A DNA stretch of 57,500 nucleotides. It comes from Cristatella mucedo (Eukaryota; Bryozoa; Phylactolaemata; Cristatellidae). The stretch is taken from contig WPIO01000056.1 of assembly GCA_009760855.2 (NCBI GenBank), positions 2,622,501 through 2,680,000 on the forward strand, written 5' to 3'. The notes under the pieces are model-generated. The model saw only the letters and a list, made by a program, of their open reading frames with translations, ran no database searches and was not told the origin of the DNA. How positions within the stretch are numbered: the first letter of the stretch is position 1; every line of letters begins with the position of its first letter. Made by a program: the position numbers and the translations under genes. Shown here piece by piece: positions 25,601 through 35,849 of this stretch.

Positions 25601-28600
25601 TTGGAAGGTGACAGACAAGTCTAATATGTAAATAAATAAATAAAAATAATATTAAATCTGGTGCAGTTTTGCAGCGTTTGGTGAATATTTAGAGGTTGCA
25701 CAGAGTCTGGCAAGTTCAACCGGGGACACCATTTTGCTTTCGGTCAGCCTGCAAATTCCCGTTATTAGTTTACTTTCAAGTTACTAGATGAAAGTTATAT
25801 AAGTATTCACCACGTTGTTTTGTTGTTGTAACAGTTACTTTGAGCAACTAAATTTGTGACGAATTTGAGCAATCTGAAATGATTTTGATTATTATGAATT
25901 ATGAGCAATCCATTAAATTTGTGCAGAGCTGCACAGGTTAACCGGTTCATTCAATGTAAAATGAGGATTTATTCAATAATTTGGATTTCTAAATTCAAAT
26001 TGAACTGCAGAGCTCCACGCGGTTGGAGCAATTTCATTTGAGCAGTATGCTATTTTGCTAAATTATCAATGCTGTAGTGGTTTTTGTTTGAGTGGTCACT
26101 GATTTGCAATGGATGCCACCACAACTAACAAAAGATGAGGCCACGAAGACAAGACGCCAGTGTCAAGTGTACAAATATATATAATTCATTTGCAAGTGAT
26201 GCTAATTAGAGCACCAGCCTCTAACAGTAGCCAAACTAAGAAGTTGTCCTTATTGGGGAAGACTTGGCCTCCTTCATCGTCTATCTTTCCATCCACAAAG
26301 AGCTGAACATGGTGTTGAATGAAAGTGCCGAGGTAACAGTGAAACAAGTTATTGACCATTGGGAGAAACGTTTGGGCCTTCTTGCTTGCTCAAAGAGAAG
26401 GCAGAAAGGGTTAAATGGCAGGAGTGGATACAATTGATGTATAGTGAAATTAAAAGAAAGTAAGAGGGAAAAGGTGGAAGCTCGGCGTATAAAATCAAAG
26501 AAAGACATTAAAGTTCTAACCAGCAAGGTTCCATTATTGTTGAGCAGTAGCACTGCGAGAGATAAAAGTGCTGCTGAGAGTGAGGGCAAGCCAGTTGTTT
26601 GTCAGAGACTGACAGATCGTCATTTAAACCAACCATCGTCATTTAAACCAAGCAAAAGCATGTTTTTTTTACACAAAAAATGCGGTGGCATATCGACTGT
26701 CTTCAGCATAAAGTACAACATATCTATAATTGATAGAACAGTCTTTTATCGTTATTAAGTCGGTGCAATGACACACAGTTGCATAATAATACATTGTTTG
26801 CTGTTGATATTCACGTCAGATAGCTTAGGTCGTTTTTTTGCGATAAATCAGAAACATTGAATGACTTGTACAGCCTCTAAACATGCTTCAAATCACGTAA
26901 ACATTTTAAGCAAATTTTGTTATAGTAGACGGACAAGAATGGGAGGCTCTAATGTGCACTTTTTGAAGAAAAAAAAAAAAGTTGCTCGGACCACCCTAGC
27001 GGACAATATAGAACAAGGAATAGCAAACGAACCGTGCAGACGTCAACCCTGACCAGCAACCACTGGGACGCATGCAAGCTCAATCTACAACCGGTCTTGC
27101 TGAGCCGAACGGCTCAGCAGGTCGGTCGGAGACATGACGGCACGTGGGCAGCCCCAAAGCAAACTTTGATGATTACAAGTGGCGGTTGTCTGTCGGTTAT
27201 TACGTGCCCAAGACATGGAGGTAATGACAAGCTCCTACGAATCACGCACATCGGCAGACATCGCACGCACCTTGCACACTTGCTGCCCCGTGGGCACGAG
27301 GGTAAGGTTGTCGTCAACACGCCTGTTACAGTCCCCGGATGTTAGGGAAGGAAGCTCACTGGGCATCCGAATCGGGTCACATCCAGCTTCCAGTTAACCA
27401 CCGACTTATTGCTGGCCAAAGAATGGCCCCAGTAACTTGATCCGGTGGCCAGATGTTACCCGGTGGCCAGATTTTGAACCCGGACACCGAATCAAGGTAA
27501 CTATGGAAGCTAACAGCGGGAGGCTAAAGCCACAATGGCATCTCTGGGGCGCACCTCTTTCAAAAGCTCTCCACACAGGAGAAAGCTTTCACTCTGTCGA
27601 GCACTGAGGCTAACGAGATGCACGATACGAAAACCAGCATTCAATGACCTCGACCCCACTACTTTTAAACACAGGATGCCTATATTGGATGGTGGATCTT
27701 TCTTCGACGACTCCGGTTGAGCAGCGACACCTTTTAGTTTCCTTTTGAGGTTGTTTTCCATTTGATTCGTCACAAAGTCACAGTAAACCAAAATATACAC
27801 GTACAAAAAATGAGGGGATCGCATCACTGTACAACAGTGATGCTGACAGGAAAAAATAACGCTAGAGCTTCGGTCCTGCGAGACTGGCTCCACCATCAGA
27901 GACCCCCCCAACCCACCCGTGCTGAAAGCACCGACATCGAATCCTTCGGCTAGGCCAGGCTTTGGCACAGTTGGCGTAAGCTGTTGTGACGGCAGAGACA
28001 CAGACCCTTAAGGTCAGGCTGCCACCATTCCTTAGGCAACCTGTCACTCGGCTCTCTACTCTCGAGTCAGTGCACACACAGAGCCTGCATCTCAGACCCT
28101 CAAGCGATAGCCTCGGTCAACGATGGGCAAAGTCACAGTAAACCAAAATATACACGTACAAAAAATGAGGGGATCGCATCACTGTACAACAGTGATGCTG
28201 ACAGAAAAAAATAACGCTAGAGCAGACACTCACAGCCGCCAAGTCAGTGCTTCTGAGCACACGAGACCCAGGCACTCTAAGGCAGCAGAAGGGCGCTGGC
28301 ACGCAAACGGTGCAAGTCAGAGCGGGCGAGGGATATCGAACGAAAAATAAGTGCTCATACAACGTGTTTGCGCCTATTACGACCGGATTTCGCCCTTCGA
28401 CACAGAAACACGTGTGTCGATCCCCCCTACCCAGCTGATCAATCAAGCAATCTCAGCCAGAAGTCCAGGCGGTTAGATCAAATGAATTATTTATACATTG
28501 CCAGCACTGGCATGTGGGCTTCCAGTGCAGTTCACATGAGCAAACGAAAAACTCTTTAGCAGTGCACGAGAAAACACCACAGCAGCAGGTGGCATTTCAG

Positions 28601-30678
28601 ATCGTTCAAATGGCTAAATATGATGACAGGCCGGCCGAGGGGCAACCAACGGTCTGATAATTAATGTCTTCAATTGAAGGTCAGGAAATCAAGTCCCCTT
28701 CATTCCCTCACGGTAGGTGGAGACAAATTAAACTGCAGCTGCAGGAAACAGACAATGGACCATGAATAAACAAAGAGTTAGTTCGTAGGCTAACCAATCT
28801 CCTTGACCTTGACTTCGGTGGCCCTCCTTTGCTGCTGCGTGAGACGAGGTCCACCGAGTGATCACAGACTGGAGCTCATGCCTGGCCGAAACGACACTTC
28901 AAAGCCAGCGTCGCTTGTTCGCCTTCGTTCCATGGATGCAAGCATGCACACGAGCTCTAGTTCCTCCGGTCGCCAACAAAAGTTCATAAGTTCGAGATGC
29001 CGAGCTGCTCAACAGCTACCGTCGAACTGGCGTATTCCAGTTTTTTGCACATCGGTGCCTCACCGATCTTGGCCAATGCTGCATGCAGCTTGCACTCAGC
29101 CACGGATGGCATAAAGTCCCACAGCAATAATAATAATAATAACAATGCACTCGATAAAGTGCCCTCGGAGAACTCAATCTCTTTCTAGGCGCTTTACATT
29201 TGCCACGAAGGGAAACGCAATTGAATGGTGAGTAATGTCATGCTTGATAAACAACATGAATAGCATGGTTAGGGGTGACATGCACACAGGGTCAAGACTA
29301 CCACTAAACCAATTTATCGGCGGCTGCAAGTGAAAAGTGAGGGTGAAGAAAAAAAGAAAAGAAAAGCCGTTGCCACTAAGGCTCGTATGCAGCTATGTAA
29401 ACAAGGCCGAGTTGAACCGGCCGTCTAGATCATCATCTGCATTGCAGCAAACACTGCCATAACACTTATTTTTTATCCCCCAGTCCCCCATGGTTTGGAC
29501 ACTTGAATAACTCAACTCTCAAGTAGAATTCTTTAACGACAGCCGGTCACGTGGTAAAACAACATGAGCAGCTTCGATCGGCTAATGCCTACGGGCAATT
29601 TGGACCGAAACCGTGTTTCGGGAGATGGTGAGACGGCTGGCGTGCCATAAAGATAAGGCTGAGTCCAGCGGGTCATCGCTAGTTCAACCACCATGCACTC
29701 ATTTACCCCCACCGTCGTAGTCGAGCCGGCATCTTGGTGCACTTTGCATCGGACAGAGCACCAGCGAATGCTGAAGTGAAAACCAGTGCGTCTATATACG
29801 CGTGCATCTATATACGCATATATATCTATGCAAACCGGTGCGTCTACATACGCAGCCTCGCCGGTTCATCAAAAGCAGCCACGAAGGCTGAATTCACCGC
29901 CGGATTCGCCGCGAAAAGAGCGGCGGAATTCGCTGCCGGCGAGATTAGCGAGCGAGCACGAACCTAATTGCCGGCCTGCCAACAGCCAGGGTGCAGGCCG
30001 AGTTGAAAGAATAGGCACTGATTTTACTCGCACGGTTTAGTTTGCTGATTCAAAGGCCCGAGCCAACAACGCTCGAGGCCATTACGTACGCGCGCACACG
30101 CGCGAACAACGGGGAAGAAAGAGGCGAGTCAACAAAGGCCGGTCAACGGCCGCGCGCTGCTCCTGCAGCGATTGCAGTTCGCGAGGCGAAACGGCACGCG
30201 GAGGCCGGCCCGGGCCATCCGGCGAGAAACAATGCGGCGGCGGCGGCTCGGCTACTTACTTGAGCATCCAGTCCTCCGACTCAGATTTGTATCTTCCGAC
30301 GTCGATTTGCAGCTTGGCCTTTTCTTTGGCCAAGTCGTCGAGCAGACGTCTGGCGTCTGCCAGCTCCGTCTCGTACAGGCCCTTGACGCCGTCGACCTCG
30401 CGCTGGGTGATGACCTCGAAGTTGGATATCTGCACAGACAAGCGGCTGTTCTCCGTCTCCAGAGCGCGCACCTTGTCAATGTAGGCGGCCAGTCGGTCGT
30501 TGAGCTGCGTCAGCTCCTCTTTCTCCTGAAGCCGGCTGATCCGCGCCGGCGACGGACTGCGCATTCTCGAGGCGATATGCGCTTCCGCGGACGGCGACGA
30601 TGTGGTGAAGCTCCGGCTCGTTGTCGTCACGACTCTCTTCGTACTCTTGCTAGCACTGCTGCCGACGCTGGCTGCCAT
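16588..30678 (-). CDS. LMN: nuclear lamin, B-type (11 coding exons, 599 aa)
   Basis: Structural protein of the nuclear lamina, an intermediate-filament protein on the inside of the nuclear envelope. Joined exons: 30678-30260, 25276-25144, 24040-23891, 23330-23160, 23077-22949, 21537-21317, 21032-20816, 20052-19948, 19825-19706, 18509-18414, 16626-16588. All have AG/GT borders and the phases match; the total is 1,800 nt. Residues 1-50 are a Ser/Thr-rich head with SPSP at 41-44 (CDK1-type site). The helix-initiation motif [16 protein letters not shown] is at 59-74, and the rod ends with [11 protein letters not shown] at 398-408. A second SP site (LRLSPGG) follows, then the NLS RKRRR at 422-426. 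The lamin tail domain spans about 459-560, and CVVM ends the chain at 596-599 (farnesylation CaaX). Length is normal for lamins and the rod has the long lamin-type coil 1B. The start ATG has A at -3 and G at +4. The assignment is secure; the last two exons rest on splice logic. Confidence 0.95.
16765..16828. repeat. TATCTAC-type microsatellite
   Basis: TATCTACTA units abut the 5' end of a LINE-A copy. CTATAATACTAC occurs on both sides of the array and may be part of a target duplication. Confidence 0.8.
16829..17595 (+). mobile_element. LINE-A in lamin intron 10 (antisense to the gene)
   Basis: The C-terminal coding region is open from 16,878 to 17,363 ([40 protein letters not shown]). It is followed by the complete UTR, the hairpin AAAGCGCC...GGGCGCTTT and an ATTATTATTATATTATT tail. 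It is 5' truncated. Confidence 0.9.
17596..18413. other. lamin intron 10, unassigned part
   Basis: No TE family is recognised. It contains a good acceptor at 17,842 (TTTTTCTTCTGCAG on minus) and a GTAAGT donor near 18,072, but no coding sequence fits them as well as exon 11. Alternative 3' exons are possible. Confidence 0.4.
18414..18509 (-). CDS. LMN: lamin exon 10: end of tail domain and linker
   Basis: 96 nt, residues 556-587, starting [23 protein letters not shown] after DKDGS parallels GEEVA in other lamins. Acceptor CACTATTTGCAG, donor GTG|GTAAGT. Confidence 0.88.
18690..19480 (-). mobile_element. divergent LINE-A-like fragment in lamin intron 9, with internal duplication
   Basis: Minus-strand CR1-type C-terminal region ([20 protein letters not shown]) and UTR. 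A segment of about 115 bp beginning TTTTGCACCGAGTGTAAGCT occurs twice in direct orientation, at about 19,148-19,262 and 19,362-19,478. Confidence 0.75.
19706..19825 (-). CDS. LMN: lamin exon 9: lamin tail domain
   Basis: 120 nt, residues 516-555. [20 protein letters not shown] and [16 protein letters not shown] align with the vertebrate VWAAGAGATHSPP and GNSLRTALINS stretch. Acceptor CATTTTGCAG, donor AGT|GTAAGT. Confidence 0.95.
19948..20052 (-). CDS. LMN: lamin exon 8: lamin tail domain
   Basis: 105 nt, residues 481-515, reading [20 protein letters not shown] and [15 protein letters not shown]. Vertebrate lamins have GNW..KR at the GGF position. Acceptor TTTTCATAG, donor ACG|GTCAGT. Confidence 0.92.
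20205..20275 (-). mobile_element. LINE-A solo tail in lamin intron 7
   Basis: Only the tail (ATAATAATATATTTGA) and hairpin (CGCCCTC...TAGGCATTT) are present, a severe 5' truncation. Confidence 0.75.
20816..21032 (-). CDS. LMN: lamin exon 7: NLS and start of lamin tail domain
   Basis: 217 nt, completing R408 and covering 409-480. It holds the CDK-type LSP, the nuclear localisation signal [11 protein letters not shown] and the first tail-domain strand [10 protein letters not shown]. Acceptor CTGTTTAG, donor TCG|GTGAGT. Confidence 0.95.
21317..21537 (-). CDS. LMN: lamin exon 6: coil 2 and rod end
   Basis: 221 nt, residues 335-407 plus two bases of R408. Ends with the IF helix-termination motif ([20 protein letters not shown], then KLLEGEEE). 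Acceptor CTCCGTAG, donor AG|GTCAGG. Confidence 0.96.
21538..22948. other. lamin intron 5
   Basis: A 1.4-kb intron without recognised TEs. Short direct repeats of CATCCATCATCTCATCTTC occur at about 22,215-22,262, and (CAGT)n at about 22,132-22,150. Confidence 0.5.
22949..23077 (-). CDS. LMN: lamin exon 5: coil 2
   Basis: 129 nt, residues 292-334. It reads [20 protein letters not shown] then [20 protein letters not shown]. The intron before it is only 82 nt. Acceptor GATTCGCAG, donor TTG|GTGAGT. Confidence 0.92.
23160..23330 (-). CDS. LMN: lamin exon 4: end of coil 1B, linker, coil 2
   Basis: 171 nt, residues 235-291. Contains [19 protein letters not shown], equivalent to the lamin stretch FESRLADALQELRAQHE. 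Acceptor GTCTGCAG, donor AAG|GTGAAG. Confidence 0.95.
23891..24040 (-). CDS. LMN: lamin exon 3: coil 1B
   Basis: 150 nt, residues 185-234. [20 protein letters not shown] and [12 protein letters not shown] match the region that is LEAALGEAKKQL...NRLQTMKEEL in vertebrate lamins. Acceptor CCCTTGCAG; donor ACG|GTACCG is the weakest in the gene. Confidence 0.94.
24155..24405 (+). mobile_element. LINE-A 3' end in lamin intron 2
   Basis: Last codons (AAGAACTTAAAAACACGCCT), UTR, hairpin AAAGCGCC...GGGCGCTTT and an (ATT)n tail, in plus orientation, antisense to the gene. Confidence 0.88.
25144..25276 (-). CDS. LMN: lamin exon 2: coil 1B
   Basis: 133 nt, residues 140-184, starting [20 protein letters not shown]. 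The acceptor GTCGCTGCAG follows a run of 25 C on the minus strand that serves as the polypyrimidine tract. The donor is GCC|GTAAGT. Confidence 0.95.
25287..25311. repeat. poly-G tract (poly-C on the lamin strand)
   Basis: 25 consecutive G on plus. On the lamin coding strand it forms the polypyrimidine tract 10 nt before exon 2. Exact length in the assembly is uncertain, as homopolymers are error-prone. Confidence 0.95.
25312..29109. other. lamin intron 1, mostly unassigned
   Basis: Intron 1 is about 5 kb. From 25,630 to 27,000 it is AT-rich without recognised motifs. A Lys-rich open frame at 26,444-26,758 ([20 protein letters not shown]) could be a relic of an unrelated gene or TE, but I cannot assign it. 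Two 96-bp duplicates are listed separately. Confidence 0.5.
27773..28223. repeat. 96-bp direct duplicate carrying a hairpin
   Basis: Copies at about 27,773-27,868 and 28,128-28,223 are almost identical (one G/A difference seen). Each has a perfect 9-bp stem GCATCACTG/CAGTGATGC with a 5-nt loop, preceded by TACACGTACAAAAAATGAGG. No ORF is shared across them. Confidence 0.9.
29110..29300 (-). mobile_element. LINE-A 3' end in lamin intron 1
   Basis: AATAATAATAATAATAACAA tail, hairpin and 3' UTR on the minus strand, sense to the lamin gene. It is strongly 5' truncated. Confidence 0.88.
30260..30678 (-). CDS. LMN: lamin exon 1: head, coil 1A, start of coil 1B
   Basis: 419 nt, residues 1-139 plus two bases of K140. 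It carries the head and the consensus rod start. The donor is AA|GTAAGT at 30,259. The ATG lies in ACAATGG, a good initiation context, and no upstream in-frame Met competes. Confidence 0.96.
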
Positions 30679-31720
30679 TGTGCACGCCGACTTCCAATCA
30701 GGTCAGTCAGGCAACTAAATGAACATGGCCGAAAAACAACCGGTGCGCCGTCCCGCCGGTTAGGGTCACGTGGGCGGCTACGAAATAAAAGAGCGGCGTG
30801 CTACGATAGAGTTCGATCGCTTGGTCATAATTTATTTTATTATAATTTATATGCGACGCACGAGCTATGGGTGCGCGATCCAGGTCCGAAAAGAGAGAGA
30901 GAGAGAAGTCGATGAATCGGATCGCGCCGCCGCCGTCGTGCGGGTTCCTCCCATCCGCTCCGACCTGCGTTGGACCCGGCTGGATACGACAGTAGTGCGC
31001 CTGGAGTTGCTGGCTCGGCGGCGAGCACGTGAAAGGTGCGTACATTTGAACTGCGAGCGAGACGATTTAAAATAGCCGTAAATCTCGATTGCATTCGCAC
31101 GCCTGCAGCTTGGCTAAGGCGGATGACCTTGATCGCCGACAGGGAGATAACCAACCAGAGGACCATTTAATAGCCAGCATGGCGCCAAACTTGCGCATGG
31201 CCCTCGCCGTCGCGGGGCCGTAGAGGCAGCCTCGTTCGCGCCGCGGCCGGTTTAGGTAAACGGCCGCTGCGGCTAGCCGCTGGCGCTTCAGCATTCGAAG
31301 CTAGCACCGCTTACTTTCGCCGGCCGCCGCGGAGGCCGGCCGGCCCGCCCGCCGGCCGCCCGCTAGCTCGTGCTGTCGCCGCCCGCCCGCCCGCGTAGTG
31401 AAACGCCGCTCGCAATCCGCTGGCGCGCTGCAACCGCGGCCGCCGTCATTACGGTCGGACGGACGGCTCGCTAACGTTATGGCCAGGCCGGCTTTTTCGT
31501 CGGCTGCGCGCCCCCCTGCTGTCGCCAGGTGCTGGGCGTCATTTCAAGCCCGCCGCCCGCAGGGCCGACTCGGGCGCCAATTTTGACGCCGGTTCATTTT
31601 AGGTCTTCATGAGAGGAGCGCGGTCAGCACGCGCTAAGGTGCGGCTCACCCCTCGGCCGCCATCTTCGGCGACTGGTAAGTCTCAAGCAGCTGCCTTCTC
31701 GGAGCCGCCGAGCTCTGGCA
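30679..31720 (-). promoter_or_regulatory. presumed lamin 5' region (CpG-rich)
   Basis: The kilobase upstream of the lamin ATG becomes very CpG-rich after about 31,200. A perfect YY1-type site, AAGATGGCGGC on minus, lies at 31,656-31,666. No TATA box or start site can be fixed. A 5' UTR intron is possible. Confidence 0.4.
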
Positions 31721-32345
31721 GGCGTCGCGGTTTCGCAGGCAGCTCAGCTCAGCTCAGCCAGCGTTCGGTAGGCGTGCTGACGCATGACGAGCGCGCGCAC
31801 GAACACGACGGCGGCCACCGGTGCCGGCCGGCGCGACAGCGGCCGCGTCTCTCAGCTCGGAGCTCACAATTTTCGGCCAGTGATGGCCAGTGTTTTTTTA
31901 CGGTCGTCTGTACTTCGTCGAACCGCGCGTGCCTTTTGAGGGCTTCTCTTCGAAGCATCGACAGGTTGGACGTGCATACTTGGTAATGGCAGGCCAAGCT
32001 GTCGACAGGTAAAGGGAGTAAAAGGAGGAGAAGAAGAACAAGGCCCCGCCCACCCACCAGCTTGGCACGAACGATCAGGTCTCAAATAAGTGGAAATAGT
32101 TGCTCTTTTGGCTGCAGTTCCATTGCCTGGCAGCACCGTCCCGCGAGGCAGGCAGGCAGGCAGCAGCAGCAGCTACGGGCAGCAGCAATGATGATGCAGG
32201 GCAGCAGCAATGATGATGCAATGCAGCATCAAAGCGATGCGCATCCGGCCGAGTCGGCTTTTCCCCTTTAAGATGCCCACGCCCGCACCACCGCCACCAC
32301 CGCACCTTTCATCCACGTCGAATCGGGCAGGTCGATCTCACCAGT
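31721..32345. other. unassigned spacer
   Basis: GC-rich, with small tandem repeats (AGCTC at about 31,741; GCAGG at about 32,150; ATGATGCAG at about 32,188-32,222). No gene is seen. Confidence 0.5.
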
Positions 32346-32435
32346 CTCCTCCTCCTCCTCCTCCTCCTCCTCCTCCTCCTCCTCCTCCTCCTCCTCCTCC
32401 TCCTCCTCCTCCTCCTCCTCCTCCTCCTCCTCCTC
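32346..32435. repeat. (CCT)n microsatellite
   Basis: About 30 perfect CCT triplets. Long poly-Pro and poly-Glu frames across it are artefacts. Confidence 0.97.
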
Positions 32436-32607
32436 ACCTTCGTCCAGGAGGAGCTGCATTGGAATTAGCTGGAAAGCTTGAGTGACCGACTTCTGACCAA
32501 GGAAGGCTAGCTCTCTGAGCAACTGAAGGCTGCAACCTTCGTGCTAGCTCAATGAGCTGCAAGATCAGCCTCTGCAGCTTCTGCCACTGTTCGCTCGGAA
32601 TTTAAAA

Positions 32608-32752
32608 AAAAAAATATTCATTTGTTTAGCGCCACACGAGCACTCTATCTCTATTCAGGCGCTTCACATATGCATTGGGGCTCGAGCCCACGACCTCAGT
32701 CTGACCGTGGTCGGGGCGAGCACCTTAACCGCTGGATCAAATTGCGTCGCTG
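32608..32752 (-). mobile_element. tRNA-derived SINE (copy 4)
   Basis: The minus strand has AGCGGTTAAGGTGCTCGCCC (A-box side), GAGGTCGTGGGCTCGAGCCC (B box) and the LINE-A-like 3' hairpin with AAGCGCC/GGCGCT arms. It ends in an A-rich and T-rich tail. Confidence 0.85.
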
Positions 32753-32827
32753 TGCTCGTCGTTTGTGACATGTCAACACCCGCTGGCTGGTGCTTTGGAG
32801 GCTGTCTCTGCTGCTCTACTGCCTCCG

Positions 32828-33130
32828 TGTCTCTCTCTCTCTCTGCCTTCGTGTCTCTCTGTCTCTGTGTCTCCGTGTCTCTCTGCCTTCGTGTCTCTCT
32901 GTCTCTGTGTCTCTCTGTCACCGTGTCTCTGTCTCGCCGTGTCTCTCTGTCTCCGTGTCTCTCTGTCTCGCCTCGTCTCTCTGTCTCGCCATGTCTCCGT
33001 CTCTGTGTCTCTCTGTCTCTGTGTCTCTCCGTCTCCGTGTCTCTCCGTCTCCGTGTCTCTCCGTCTCCGTGTCTGTGTCTCCGCCTTCGTGTGTCTGTCT
33101 TTGTCTGTCTCTGTCTCTGTCTCTCTCTCA
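32828..33130. repeat. TCTCTGTCTCCGTG-type low-complexity array
   Basis: Irregular CTCTGT/CTCCGTG repeats for about 300 bp. All frames are open on both strands because the repeat lacks stops; none is a gene. Confidence 0.95.
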
Positions 33131-33494
33131 CACGGCCGTTGTAATGGTTTTTTCCCCATTCAGTTGCTGAGTCACATCCAGTGGCTTCTATGGTCGAAGG
33201 ACTCGTTTTGTTGGTGGTGTTGAAAATAGCCACACCCCCATGAGCTGTGTGAGCTGTACCAGCCATCCTGCTGAAGCAGCTCAGCAGGAAGTACAGTTCG
33301 ATTTGGGTGGTGGGTTGGCTGTTTGCATTACATCGGTACTTGTGTTTGTGATGCCTCTTGCCTTCTTCCCCCTCCACCCACGTGTGACTGAGCTACCCTT
33401 GACATGGCCACTGGTTTTCCAAACTGTGGAGGTGAGCCGCTCAGTAGCAGCAGCAGCGCAAGCAGCAGTGCATGCAGCTAAAGTTTAAATTAAA

Positions 33495-33695
33495 AAATTC
33501 AGCTAATTCAACAGCTCCATTTATTTAGTGGCAGAATAGCCCCAGCGCCAGTGCTTGCAGTGGGCAATACAAGATGGCCGACTGCAGACTGACCTACGAC
33601 CCGGAAGCACTTAACCACTGGGCTAAGTTAGTGGTTATGTAAAGGCCATCTGATCCAGCAGCCTCATTTATATAGCGCCAAAAGAGCCACAGACA
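33495..33695 (-). mobile_element. SINE fragments (two truncated pieces)
   Basis: CAGCTCCATTTATTTAGTGG (about 33,510) and CAGCCTCATTTATATAGCGC (about 33,660) match the SINE 3' end seen at 39.73 and 49.28 kb. GACCTACGACCCGGAAGCAC with CTTAACCACTGGGCT (33,591-33,625) is a decayed tRNA-like head. Confidence 0.6.
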
Positions 33696-34412
33696 GATGA
33701 ACAACGGATGCTCTTAACCGGAATGCAGCAGCCAATAAAGGCGCTGCCAGCGTGGCGCGGCAGTAGCAGCTGAGTCGGGGGGGGGGGGGAGGGAGGTAGC
33801 AAGCAGCGTAGGCCGTCTGGAGTGGATTGGGTTCGACGTCTTCCTTTCACTGCCCCATGCCCGCCTGTTTCCTCTGGAGCTACTGGCGCCGGGTTCGGGG
33901 AGGTAGGAGTTACAAATCCAGAGCTAAGCTACCGTGCACCGACTGCTGGTCCAGCACGTGACCACCTTACTGCATGCAGTCGGCAGCAGCATTCGGGTGA
34001 GCAGCACTTGTTTGGTAGGTCTTCCGAGGTAGGTCTGCCTCTGGGTTGCAGTCGGCTAGCCGTCTGTCTGGCTCAAAGTCTCACGACAAGCTGGAGGTGA
34101 AAACCTGCCTGCTGTACTGTAGTAGTTTGCTGCCGACAAAAGCTGGAACTCTTTTGGAATTTGTGCTGCTGTGCTCATTTATGACGTCAGTGTGCACTTG
34201 GGCTGGCTGTGCAGCTGATCTGCGATTTGGCTTAGCATATGCCTCGATCGTCATCCCTTATCATGCTCTTTTGGTGTTGTAATTGGTTTTTACCCTCTCA
34301 TATGCAGCTTCGGTAGGAAATTTTCCCACGGCAATCCTCAAATCACACTTGCTTGTAGGAGCTTTTATTCATTCAACTCAAATTATGTTGTCTTTTTAAC
34401 TCATGTCGCAAG

Positions 34413-34455
<43 letters not shown>

Positions 34456-35167
34456 CACACTAAAGCTGTCATGCATGCGCACAATGAAGAGACAGCAGCA
34501 GCTGCTGTGGCTGAGCAAGTGCACACTGCAGCCAGTATTCCTTGGAGTGCCGTGCCAATGGTACTGGAGAGGAGTCAGCGTGTGTTCGCCTGTCAGTGTA
34601 GCAAGCCCACTGCAGCCCTGGCGCTGATCGTGTCCGTGTTGAGTGCAGCGACCAGGATCCGACCATTGCTCTGTTGGTCCGTGCCAGATGATGTGTGTGT
34701 TCGCTACCGCCATGTTCAACTCCCCCTCCTCTCCCCCCCCCTGCTCGCTCAAACCGCCGAGAGATCGATGCTGCTCGACGGTTGCTGCAGCAACCGTGGC
34801 GATTAACCAAGCCCATTTGCCTATCCATAAGTGCAGTATAAGTTTTATGAAGACTCAGTCAGCTGTTTCATCACGACGTGACTGTCCTGCGCCCTGTCGC
34901 CAGTGGCTGCAAGCTGCTGCTAGCACGAGCCGGCGGGGGGGGGGGGGGGGGGGGCGGCGAGCATGCAGCGTCGCTGGCAACGCGGTAGCGGCAAGCTTTT
35001 CGAGCAGCAGCATCACCCGGCGGATGCTGCTCGCATCTTGGCCTTGCTCTTGGCCTCCTATGTGTCTGCACGTGAGCCATGCGTCGGCCATTTTGACCGG
35101 CTGTGCAGCCATTTTGATGCCTCAGCCGGCAAGCTTGGGAGGGGGGAGGGATTCCTTCGTGCTGCTG

Positions 35168-35198
<31 letters not shown>

Positions 35199-35849
35199 CC
35201 CCCACCTCTGACTGGGCTCTCGGCCGACGGCTGCGTCGGGTCGGCGGGACCCCGACGGGACTGTCTTAAAAGTCTTTTATCAGTCGTTGCGGTTTGGCCG
35301 GCATTGACAGCCCGGAGCTTGCCGCTAGTTAGGTGACCGGATGCCTACCGGCTACCATTCATTGAGCAGCCGGGTCAGGCCGTGATGGCTGACTGAGCAC
35401 CGGCCAGCCCGACCGCTGGCCGGCAGCTGAGCCCTTTGGTCTTTGAGGTCTTTGCTGTGGCGTCATGGCGACTGAGGACCTGAGAATTAGCCGGCCACCT
35501 GGAATGAAAGGCGACACCTCCAACCTCCCAACTGCTCTCGGGGAGAGCTGGCTGCAGCAGCGCTTTGTAGGAGATCGCAGTGGGTGCGTGAAGAGAAAGA
35601 GGGCACGGCGGGCACGGCGCAGGGCATCGAAGCCTAGCCGGGTCTCTCTGTGCTGCCGTCCTGTAGTGGCAGTGGCTTGCATCGTAGCAACGGAAGCAGC
35701 AGCACGTATCCGCAGGTTGTCTGCAAAGCAGCCTGCCTTTAGCTGCCGCTGCTTGCCAATGCCGACTGATGGATGCCTAAATTGCCCACCAGCGGTCTGC
35801 CGCGATTGCTGCCACAGTGACTGTCCCCGTGTTGTTGATTGGGGTTGAT
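33696..35849. other. unassigned spacer with simple repeats
   Basis: Holds poly-G at 33,777-33,789, (AC)n at 34,414-34,460, poly-G at about 34,935-34,955 and (CTGC)n at about 35,168-35,200. Open frames here are GC-driven. No exon is supported. Confidence 0.55.

Noticed and set aside
27773-27868. SECIS-like element (ATGA, AA loop, GA)
   Set aside because: ATGA is not adjacent to the stem and the spacing of the quartet does not fit a SECIS core.
32707-33223. Long Ser/Leu/Val-rich and Arg/Glu/Thr-rich frames on both strands
   Set aside because: They are translations of a CTCTGTCTCCGTG repeat without stop codons, not genes.
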